A stretch of 64,000 nucleotides of DNA, from contig JAYJMM010000114.1 of the NCBI GenBank assembly GCA_037349105.1, forward strand, positions 3,277,501 through 3,341,500, written 5' to 3'. Numbering within the stretch: position 1 is the stretch's first letter; every line of letters begins with the position of its first letter. Below, in pieces: positions 22,501 through 34,500 of the stretch. The translations under genes were made by a program, and so were the position numbers. The notes under the pieces are model-generated. The model was not told the origin of the DNA, searched no databases, and saw only the letters and a list, made by a program, of their open reading frames with translations. This stretch comes from Limnomonas spitsbergensis (lineage: Eukaryota; Chlorophyta; Chlorophyceae; Chlamydomonadales).

Positions 22501-25500
22501 GACGGAGATGGATGTCTGGAAAGGCGAAGGCGGGGTCGGCGGCGGCGGCGGCTTCGCAAAATTGAACAACGGGGGCGGCGGCGGCGGCGAGAGTAAGGCG
22601 CCCGGAGGCGGAGGATTGCAGCATAATGATGGCATCTGTGAGTGGCAGGGTTGAGAATAAAGCGTTTAGGTTTCTGGTATTAGGGCACCCATCGACATAG
22701 AGTTCACAGCACCAATGACGGCATCTATGCATGTGTGTGGGGGGGGGTGAGTGTGGAGTTGAGGGTCCAGATCGTACGGTGCCCAGGGGCGGAGAGTTAC
22801 AGCACAGTGACGGCATGCGAGTGAGGGGGGGGAAGTGAAGGGTTTGGGGTCCAGGTCATAGGGCAATCAGCGACGTAGCATTGCAGCTCAGTGACGGCAT
22901 CTTTGAGTGAGGGGGGGGGGAATTGTGGGCAGGGGCGCTGATGAAAAGTGTGAAACACCTTTGCAGATTACTGGATCTTTGCTGGCCTGTCTGAGCCCCT
23001 CCAATGACGGTAGCCTACCCTAGTGCTGCAGCCGCATCGGTGTCTGCCTCCATCCATTCCTCAGGGCATCATATCAATGTATCATTATCGACTTGTATTT
23101 ATTGATGGCAACAACCCTCCTTCTGTGTACGTGCAACCTACCGAGAAGCCACATGACTGGACCAGATCCTGGTCACCCAGGGTTGGCAGGTAAGAGGTGG
23201 TGATGACGCTGCCACAGGGGGTGTTGCTGGCCTGAGGAGACAGGGAGCAAGAGGGTCAGTTTTCCACTGAATGAAAAAATGTATTAAAAAAACTGGAGTT
23301 TCAAACTGGGAAGGTAGGAGGTGGTGATGACGCTGACAAAGGGGGTCTTGCTGGCCTGAGGAGACAAGGAGCGAGAGGGTTCGTTTTTCACTGTATAAAA
23401 ATGTTTTAAACCACAAGCCTGGAATTTTACACTGGGAAGGTAGGAGGAGATGCTGCAGCATGGGGCCTTGCTGGCCTGAGGAGACAGGGAGCACCAGGGT
23501 TTGATTTCCACTGCACAAAAATAACCCTTCGAATTAAATTTGGAGGTAGAAGCGCGCCACGCTTCTACTCTTTAAAGACGTGTACCGAATTTCATTCTTG
23601 GAGCTATCAAACCACGAGCCTGTGAGTGTCAACTAGGAAGGCAGGGGGGGTGATGACGCTGCAGCATGGGGTCTTGCTGGTCTGATGAGACGAGGGAGGA
23701 CAGGGTTTGTTCCCGCTGTATACACATGTTTCAAACCACGAGCCTGGAAATTCAACTAGGAAGGCAGGAGGGGGTGATGACGCTGCAGCATGGGCTGCTT
23801 GCTGGCTCTTGTTGAGACAAGGAAGACGAGGGTTTATTTCCCACCATACAGTAATGGGGTTAAAAACTGAAGCACTTGAGATTGAAACTGAAGCACTTGA
23901 ATGTAATCAGGTGGGTTAGAGGTTGTGGCACCACGACAGCAGGGGTCTTGCAGGCTTGATGGAAAAAAGAAGGTTTTCGTCCAATGCATAATATGGTTTG
24001 AAAATCTGGACATTTCAGTATAATTGGGGAGGTCATAGGGTGGGCCTTGGGTTTTCAAAGCCCAGCCCTGGAGACCTTAGGGCTGACTTGAAGCCTACAG
24101 CCGGGGGTCCAAGCAGCAGGGCATCCTGCACCTTGCCCAGCCCCGTCCAAAGGTCAGGTGATGCAGCTGAATTGTAGCTGAATTGTAGCTGAGTTGCAGC
24201 TGAAATATAGCTGGATTGTAGCTGAAGCACTCAGCAATAAGCAGCGCCACCCTCTTAAGCACCGCCGCACCTTGACGAGGAACGCCGCGTTGCTCGTGGC
24301 GATGGAGATGAAGCGTGCCGAGTCTGCGTTGGAAAAGAATGCAAACCCCAAGCGGATGCCGTTGACGCCCTCGGGGACACATAAGGCCGGCTTGCTCCAG
24401 TTGATCTGGACGATGTCTGCAAAAATCGTCCAAGCCTGGATGAATGGGGAGCAGTCGGTGGGCCTGTAAAGGGACGGGGGGGGCAGGCCATCAGTCAGTA
24501 GGAAAAAGTCGGTAATGATCGTCCAAGCCTGGATGAATGGGAAGCAGTCGGTGGGTCTGGACAGGGACAAGGGGGGGCAAGCCATGAGTCAGTGAGAAAA
24601 AGTCGGTAATGATCGTCCAAGCCTGGATGAATGGGGAGCAGTCGGTGGGACTGGAAAGGGACAAGGGGGGGCAGGCCATGAGTCAGTGAGACAAAGTCGG
24701 TAATGGTCGTTCATGCCTGGATGAATAAGGAGCAGTCGGTGGGCCTGATGTGGACAAGGGGGGCAGGCCATCAGTCAATTAGACAATATTATTAATGAAT
24801 CTCCATGCCTTGACGAATAGGGATCAGGCAGTGGGCCTAATGGGGGACAAAGGGGGCAGGCCATCAGTTAGTGGAACATCTTTCAAACAAAAGGGGGGGA
24901 ACTAGGGGCTGAACATCTGTCAACGATGTGCAGATGGAGAGGAAGAGGCCGTGAGGCGAGGCCTTCAGGAGAGGGTAAAAGCCAGGCAGCAGATCAAGGG
25001 ATGGCAATGATTCAGGGTATAAGGTTCAGTGCTGAGGGTATAGGTGGACATCAAGGAATGGCGATGGTTCAGGGGTGTTGGGGTCAAGGATACAGCGCCA
25101 AGGGTTAATGATTCAGTGCTTAGGTTCGAGGGATATGTGCTTGGGGGTGAGGGGTCACCAAGGGATTTCAAAACTGCAGGGCTGGAGGGTTTAGGGTTTG
25201 CATCAAGGGATGGCATTGTTTTGGGTGAGGGTTAAGGGTATAGGGTTTAGGGGGCATTGAGGGGTGGCGATGATTCAGGGATATTGGGTTGAAGGTTCTG
25301 TGCTCAGGGTGGATGCCGTTGTTTATTATAAGGTATCACACATTCACAAGGCCATGCCGGTGTTTATTATAAGGCATCACACATTCACAAGGCCATGCCG
25401 GTGTTTATTATAAGGTATCACACATTCACAAGGCCATGCCGGTGTTTATTATAAGGTATCACACATTCACAAGGCCATGCCAGTGTTTATTATAAGGTAT

Positions 25501-28500
25501 CACATATTCACAAGGCCATGCCGGTGTTTATTATAAGATATCACACATTCACAAAGCCATGCCGGTGTTTATTATAAGGTATCACACATTCACAAAGCCA
25601 TGCCGGTGTTTATTATAAGGTATCACACATTCACAAAGCCATGCCGGTGTTTATTATAAGGTATCACACATTCACAAGGCCATGCCGGTGTTTATTATAA
25701 GGCATCACACATTCACAAGGCCATGCCGGTGTTTATTATAAGGTATCACACATTCACAAAGCCATGCCGTTGTTTATTATAAGGTATCACACATTCACAA
25801 GGCCATGCCGGTGTTTATTATAAGGTATCACACATTCACAAGGCCATGCCGGTGTTTATTATAAGATATCACACATTCACAAAGCCATGCCGGTGTTTAT
25901 TATAAGATATCACACATTCACAAGGCCATGCCGGTGTTTATTATAAGGTATCACACATTCACAAAGCCATGCCGGTGTTTATTATAAGATATCACACATT
26001 CACAAGGCCATGCCGGTGTTTATTATAAGGTATCACACATTCACAAAGCCATGCCGGTGTTTATTATAAGGTATCACACATTCACAAAGCCATGCCGGTG
26101 TTTATTATAAGGTATCACACATTCACAAAGCCATGCCGGTGTTTATTATAAGGTATCACACATTCACAAGGCCATGCCGGTGTTTATTATGAGGTATCAC
26201 ACATTCACAAGGCCATGCCGGTGTTTATTATAAGATATCACACATTCACAAGGCCATGCCGGTGTTTATTATAAGGTATCACACATTCACAAGGCCATGC
26301 CGGTGTTTATTATAAGGTATCACACATTCACAAAGCCATGCCGGTGTTTATTATAAGGTATCACACATTCACAAAGCCATGCCGGTGTTTATTATAAGAT
26401 ATCACACATTCACAAGGCCATGCCGGTGTTTATTATCAGGTATCACACATTCACAAAGCCATGCCAGTGTTTATTATAAGGTATCACATATTCACAAGGC
26501 CATGCCGGTGTTTATTATAAGATATCACACATTCACAAAGCCATGCCGGTGTTTATTATAAGGTATCACACATTCACAAAGCCATGCCGGTGTTTATTAT
26601 AAGGTATCACACATTCACAAAGCCATGCCGGTGTTTATTATAAGGTATCACACATTCACAAGGCCATGCCGGTGTTTATTATAAGGCATCACACATTCAC
26701 AAGGCCATGCCGGTGTTTATTATAAGGTATCACACATTCACAAGGCCATGCCGGTGTTTATTATAAGGTATCACACATTCACAAGGCCATGCCGGTGTTT
26801 ATTATAAGGTATCACACATTCACAAGGCCATGCCGGTGTTTATTATAAGATATCACACATTCACAAAGCCATGCCGGTGTTTATTATAAGATATCACACA
26901 TTCACAAGGCCATGCCGGTGTTTATTATAAGGTATCACACATTCACAAAGCCATGCCGGTGTTTATTATAAGATATCACACATTCACAAGGCCATGCCGG
27001 TGTTTATTATAAGGTATCACACATTCACAAAGCCATGCCGGTGTTTATTATAAGGTATCACACATTCACAAAGCCATGCCGGTGTTTATTATAAGGTATC
27101 ACACATTCACAAAGCCATGCCGGTGTTTATTATAAGGTATCACACATTCACAAGGCCATGCCGGTGTTTATTATGAGGTATCACACATTCACAAGGCCAT
27201 GCCGGTGTTTATTATAAGATATCACACATTCACAAGGCCATGCCGGTGTTTATTATAAGGTATCACACATTCACAAGGCCATGCCGGTGTTTATTATAAG
27301 GTATCACACATTCACAAAGCCATGCCGGTGTTTATTATAAGGTATCACACATTCACAAAGCCATGCCGGTGTTTATTATAAGATATCACACATTCACAAG
27401 GCCATGCCGGTGTTTATTATAAGGTATCACACATTCACAAAGCCATGCCGGTGTTTATTATAAGGTATCACACATTCACAAGGCCATGCCGGTGTTTATT
27501 ATAAGGTATCACACATTCACAAGGCCATGTTGGTGTTTATTATAAGGTATCACACATTCACAAAGCCATGCCGGTGTTTATTATAAGGTATCACACATTC
27601 ACAAAGCCATGCCGGTGTTTATTATAAGGTATCACACATTCACAAAGCCATGCCGGTGTTTATTATAAGGTATCACACATTCACAAGGCCATGCCGGTGT
27701 TTATTATAAGGTATCACACATTCACAAGGCCATGCCGGTGTTTATTATAAGGTATCACACATTCACAAAGCCATGCCGGTGTTTATTATAAGGTATCACA
27801 CATTCACAAAGCCATGCCGGTGTTTATTATAAGGTATCACACATTCACAAGGCCATGCCGGTGTTTATTATGAGGTATCACACATTCACAAGGCGATGCC
27901 GGTGTTTATTATCAGGTATCACACATTCACAAGGCCATGCCGGTGTTTATTATAAGGTATCACACATTCACAAGGCCATGCCAGTGTTTATTATAAGGTA
28001 TCACACATTCACAAAGCCATGCCGGTGTTTATTATGAGGTATCACACATTCACAAGGCGATGCCGGTGTTTATTATCAGGTATCACACATTCACAAGGCA
28101 ATGCCGGTGTTTATTATAAGGTATCACACATTCACAAGGCCATGCCGGTGTTTATTATAAGGTATCACACATTCACAAGGCCATGCCGGTGTTTATTATA
28201 AGGTATCACACATTCACAAAGCCATGCCGGTGTTTATTATAAGGTATCACACATTCACAAAGCCATGCCGGTGTTTATTATAAGGTATCACACATTCACA
28301 AGGCCATGCCGGTGTTTATTATGAGGTATCACACATTCACAAGGCGATGCCGGTGTTTATTATCAGGTATCACACATTCACAAGGCCATGCCGGTGTTTA
28401 TTATAAGGTATCACACATTCACAAAGCCATGCCGGTGTTTATTATAAGGTATCACACATTCACAAAGCCATGCCGGTGTTTATTATAAGGTATCACACAT

Positions 28501-31500
28501 TCACAAGGCCATGCCGGTGTTTATTATGAGGTATCACACATTCACAAGGCGATGCCGGTGTTTATTATCAGGTATCACACATTCACGATGCCGTCATTAA
28601 TAGTTTTCAGGGATGCTGCCGAGGGGCCGATGGGGGCCCAATCGTGACCAGACTTCGGCCAGAGACCCAAGCAGCAAAGCTTGCTGTACTTAGCCCCCGC
28701 CGGCCATGGTGTAGCTGAAGTGTAGCTGATGCATACGAAGACAAACGGCGCTGGGCATACACCACATGTGTCCGATAAGAAGTCCAGCATTAGTCCAGGG
28801 ATAAGTCCAGCATGAAGTCCAGGAATAAGTCCAGCATGAAGTCCAGTAATAAGACCTCAAGGCTTCCCATCTGTAAGCTAGGACTAGCAAGCCCTCAAAG
28901 GCATTAATAACCTGACCACATCCACACCAATCTGATCCCACAACAAAGATTTTTTCATGTTGAATCTAGATCCCAGGGCACAAGATTCCCATGTCCACCC
29001 TCCCAGCTCCCCCCCACCCCACTAACCTGGTCGCATATGCCGGGAAGGCGATGAGGATGTTGACGGGCATCCCGGCCGGCGGGAAGGGCGGGAAGGACGG
29101 AGGTGGGGAGGGAGGCAGCGACGGGGGTCCGGGTGGCAGCGGGGGGGACTTGAACGGGCAGTTGAGGGCATACAGGTTGCTCGAGTTCCATTGAAAGCCT
29201 GGGATGCTGCACTGAGTGATCATCTACGGGGAGGGGTGGTGGAGCGAATGAAGGATTCAGGGTGAGGGGGGGTCAGGATGGTAGTTAAGGTTGGACGGCA
29301 GCTAGGGCAGGGGTCAGGGCTCAGGGGTCCAGCTAGGGCAGGGGTCAGGTCGGAAGCCAGGTCAAGTGCAAGGTTTAGCATTATTGTAAGGCCAATGTGC
29401 ACAAAACTGACGCCGCACATGTTTAGCAAGATTGTACCAGCCCTGACACTCAGGCCACCGGCTCAAGGACGGTCATGTTTTGTCCCATTTGGTGCAGCGG
29501 TCGCTGCCTGGCGGCCCATATATATATATATATATATACAAAAGGTGGACTGGCACGCACTCCAATACACACAGTTATTTTTGCCGTCAGAAAGTCGGGG
29601 CTCTGAATGAAACGCACCGAAAAAGAGGTGCCGCATCCGTTCCTGTTGTTCAGGATCGATTGGATGGACAGCGTTGCAAGCGTGGCTTCTTTGAAGCGAT
29701 CGACAAACCTGTCGGGGTGGAGAAAGAAGCAAATGAGTACTGAGGGGCGGAGGAGGAGGGGGAGGAGAAGCGGCAGCAAGGGGTACCAGTGAGCAAGGTG
29801 GGAGACGAGCACGGCCGTACCTGGAAAACAATATGTCTTTGGTGCATCATCCATTTATGGATGCATTTTTTATGCATTTGACACAGCATTCAGGAGCATA
29901 GCCTACAAGCCTGGCATGGTGGGACACCTGCCTGCTGGCCAGCTCAACCATCAAGGGCCACTTATCTCTCTCATCCTAAACATGGATGACCATTACTAAG
30001 AAGGGGGTCAGTCGTTCCACGCCTAAGCTGCGCTTTGGCGGATGGCTACGTTGCCTCCTTCTGGCCATTCAATTATTCCGTTCATGCCAAGTAGTACCCA
30101 CGTGGACAAAGGGGCACGTTGCCATCCGGGGACTAAGGGCCAGTGACTCATCGCATGATACTGTGGATAGTCACATGACGGTGGGGCCCACCCCGGCCAA
30201 CAGGAATCCAATGCAGGGCTGACAAATGCGTTGGTGGTGAGGAGAGAGCCTCTCTACACTACCCATCCATCCAGGATGCCGTTGGATGCATCCTCCAAAG
30301 TGTGGCAGCAAAAGACGGCACTAAGAGCTTGGACATTGGAAGGTGCGACATATTCGCAAGCTGAAGTCTGCCTGAGCCAGTGCCTGTGCCGGCCTGTGCC
30401 TCTGTCTGTGTATGTGCCTGGGGACGTGGCCATCCTGCTTAGCAGCAAAAGACTAAAAGCGCGATACAGAGGCTGTCAGCAGCAAAATACTTAAAGTGTG
30501 GAACATATGGAGGTGCAACATATGCGCAAGCTGGCATGCACACACATGGGGTCGTTCCAAACATGTGTTCCTCCCATCCACACCCAGGGAAGCTCTTGAT
30601 CCCCAATCTACTATTATTTCAAACACGGCGCTATACTCGGTGTGCCTGCTGCAGGGCGATGGCACACCAGTCATTTGTAACTGTCGTTCAATCATTTGTA
30701 ACTGCCGTTCAACCATTTGACACTGTCGCTCAACCAGCACATGTAATTGTATTTAGCCTGTCTGCTGGAGGCAATTGTACAGCATCCGCTTCAAGTGACA
30801 CACAACTGACATTGAGCTAGATCTAGCCTATCTGATAGTGGTAATGGAACAACACTCAATTTTCCCGGCATCTAACCGACATTTGACGGACACTAAACGG
30901 CATCCAGCCTCTCTGACGGTGGGGGGTGATATCCCGTACTAAACAACGTATGCCTTCAAAGTACGCCTGCAACATATGCATGCAGCGTATGTGACCATTG
31001 TGCCATACTCGAAAGAGAGTTTCAAGCCTTGAATTCAAAGTCTGATGGTGGGAAATGGAACAACACACACGCAACAGGCATGTCCCACTCACAAACCCAG
31101 ACCCTTAACCCTAAACCTTAACCCTAAACCCTAAACTCACAAAACTGCATCTGAAGGGGTTGAGGTGTACGCCGCGATCGTGATAGTGGACCCCACCGTC
31201 GAGTAGCAGGTGAAGGGCACCAGCATAGAAATGCCGACGCCCATGAAGTTGTTCACGTTGGTGGCGAGGGTGTAGCAGTCGGTCTGTGTGTATTGGTCCA
31301 GGTCGTCTCTCAGGAAGATGAACGAGAAGCACGGCCGCGGCGGCGGGGACGGGGGCGTCGGCATCGGCGGCGGCGGGGGCTGGAACAGCGACACGGGTGG
31401 CAATAGTCGCAGGGGCGGTGGAGGGCTGCAGGTGTATCCCTGAGTTGGAGGGGGGGGGCAAGTATGCCATCATGGGTCATGCGGTTTGATGATGAGGTGA

Positions 31501-34500
31501 GGATGGGGACGGGGGATCCACGCACTCATCTCTCAACTCTGTTTCACACATCCACATTGTGTGGATCTGCCAAATACGGGCAAAATCAATATGGATGCTG
31601 CTTCGGCGCCGCCAGCCGTCGGCCGGTCAAGATTGTTTTCCTAGCTGACCCCATCCCGCCTGATGTGGTCTGATGCGCACTTGAATGAATGTTGGGCAGG
31701 GATGGAGCAAGGTATGGACCTCCTGGCTGACAGGTGAGAGGGCTAGTTTTGAGCGCATATGGTGGAGGAGCCGTGGCGTAACTCCTCGAGCTCTACTGCA
31801 AGCACAAAATTTGTGTCCCAGATGGTAAGGGTGCTTCATCAGCCACCCAGCCACCCACTTACACACCTGGACGTTGAAGCCACAGAACGGGACCTGGCCG
31901 GCCGAGCTGCACACGCTATATGTGTTGGTGATGGTGTCCTCGAAACTGTGCAGGCGATGCGGGGGAGGGGGTCCAGGGACAGGGAGGGCGGGGGCGGTAG
32001 GCAATGGGGGGGTCGGGGACAAGGGTAGGGGGGGGCAGGCTCGACTAGCAAAAGTACTGGAACTAGTGCTGCAAGAGTTCATGGCGTGGGTGAATAAGGC
32101 GTGCGTGAAGGGCGAGAGCCCCAGCGGTGAAGCACGCTTTCTAGCGCTCCAATTAAATTTGAAACGACCTTATGCATCTGATTGTAACCAACATCACTAG
32201 TTTCACAGTGCTCTGCAAGTGGCTTAACACCGGCAGTGTTGAGAGGAGGCTGTGGGTGGCATGTTGCTAGGGTGCTTCAGCTACGATCAAGCTACGATTG
32301 AGCTACAAATCAGGTTCAATTGAGTTGCAATTGAGCTACGATTGAGCTACAATTCAGGTACAAGTCAGATACAATTCAGGTACAATTCAGGTACAAGCCG
32401 CCTTGAGGCCAGGCGCAGCAAGGTCTTCTGCTTAACAGATGAAAAATATTCGGTCCCTACTGATCTCTACTCAGCAGCCTGCCGAATGTGGTACGGTGCA
32501 CATTGCACACCAAAACCTGCTACAGACTTCAGTGCTTTGGATTTCCCTCAACGACAAGTGGGAGAGGGAGACATGAGGTAACGATCCTGAAAGGATCAAG
32601 GTTTGAATCGTACAACGCTGGGAGTCAATTTAGTTTATTTGGTTGGGGAGAAATCGTAGGTATTGTTGCTCAGGTGCTGTACAGACGTTGCTCATATGTT
32701 GTTGCTCAGCTATTGCTCAGCTATTGCTTGGGTGGTGTGCAGGTGCAGCTACCCATGTCGCTCATGTGGGGTCGGATCGGCGCTGACGAACATGCAGCTA
32801 GAGGCTAAAAAAAATCAGAACCAATTGCTCACCTGGCGAGGAACCCACATCCAGGATTCATGGCGGAAATTATCTGGTCCCACGATGCCTGCAAGGTGAT
32901 CCTCTGATAGAATGTCACGAGATCGACCGTCAGGCGGTAATAGATGCTGTGTGTCACAAAACCCAGGGTATGGGGCTTAAGTTGAAGGGAGATATTTCTC
33001 AGGGCGGAAGGGGGGGGCAGGGTTGTCAGTGCATGGGCATTGTTGGAAATAGATGTTGCATGTCACAAAATCAGGGTAAAGGGTTTAGGGTTGAGGGGAA
33101 CAGAGGTCAGAGAAGGAGGGGGGACACTCACCAGGCAATGTTGCAATTGAGAGCAGCGGTAATGAACGGAACACAGCTGCCGTCAAAAGACGGAGAAGGG
33201 AAGGGGAGAAGAAGAAGCGACCACGTTTTTTGAACGAGGAGCACTGGTGTTTGTTATTTGTCAGCTCAGCTGCAGCTCAGCTACAGCTCAGCTTAAGTTC
33301 AGCTACAGCTCAGCTACAGTTTGGCCTCCAGACGGAGGCCATATGCTCGGCCAGACATGCCGCCTGAGCAGGTTTTTGCAGGGCGGTCGTAGTAAGCCCC
33401 CCAATCGGGCCTCTTGCGGCCACGGGGGGAAGAGGGGCTGTGCTGAAGGTCGACTCGTAGCAGAAAAAGACGAACAATGGCGGCCGCCGCACAACCCCGA
33501 AAGGAGGAAGGAGGCGGCGGAGGCAGGCAAAGAGCGGCCGCCTGAATGGGCAGCACATGCTTACTACTGCTGACGGTGCTGGTGATAACGGCCTGTCTCT
33601 GTTTGGAACATCCAGCACATTTCATTCGCGGTCCGCATTACGGAATTAACGCTACCGGTATTTACTGTATGACGCGAATTTGCTGGGACATTTTCATCTA
33701 CGAATTAATAATAATGAGTTCCCTGACTGCCCTGAATGCATGAGCCGTTCTCATTAAGAGGGTGGGCTTCCTCATGGCCACCGAATATGTAAAACACTGG
33801 GGAGCACTCACACGCTGACGCTGAGGGTGCTGGTGATGATGGCTGGGCCTCCGCTCACGGTGCCATTGAGCGTCGCGGTGATGGCGCAGCGGACACGGTA
33901 GAAGTCGGGGAGTGACTGGTAGTACTGCGCGAGCTGCAGCTCCAGCAGGGTGCAGTCTGGAAGCAACAGTAACAGCAGCGGCAGTATGTGTCTCTGTATT
34001 GGTATCAGCATGGGCATGAGCATGAGTATGAGCATGAGCATGAGCATGAGCATGAGCATGAGTATGAGCATGAGCATGAACCTCAGCCTCAGCCTCAGTC
34101 TCAGCCTCAGCCTCAGCCTCAGCCTCTGCCTCTGCCTCAGCCTCAGCCTTAGCCTCAGCCTCAGCCTCAGTATCAGCATCAGCATCAGCATCAGCATCAG
34201 CATCAGCATCCGTATCCGGACAGGACGCAGCAACACAAATGCACGTCTCGTCAGTCATCATAGCTGCCTGGCCGCAATATCAGAGGTATGTTAAGGACTC
34301 CAAAGCTATGATCCAGCAACATCCTGGGCCGGGGGGGAGGAAGCCTGAAGAGCTCCTGTCGCCTAGTCCTCCATTGGTCAGGCTAAGGTCCCAGCAAACC
34401 TTCAGGAGCCACCTAGTGGCTCATCCGGGGGCCACCCAGTAGCCTGGTTAAAGATTTTGTGTTCAAAGGTTTAGGGTTTAAGGGTTTAGGGTTCAAGGTT

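Noticed and set aside
25318..28590. CRISPR-like appearance of regularly spaced repeats
   Set aside because: The 41-bp units are contiguous with no unique spacers, and the sequence is eukaryotic.
28575..28640. Possible exon ending SLKTINDGIV beside the 41-bp array
   Set aside because: Its phase after exon 15 gives an immediate stop, and exon 15 joins exon 16 cleanly without it.
31755..31822. Possible exon after CTTGCAG in the intron between exons 12 and 13
   Set aside because: The phase required after exon 12 gives a stop codon at once; exon 12 joins exon 13 in frame.
33698..34261. Minus-strand open frames across the hexanucleotide tract
   Set aside because: Only the part at 33812-33956 has splice signals and module-like sequence; the rest is 6-bp microsatellite.
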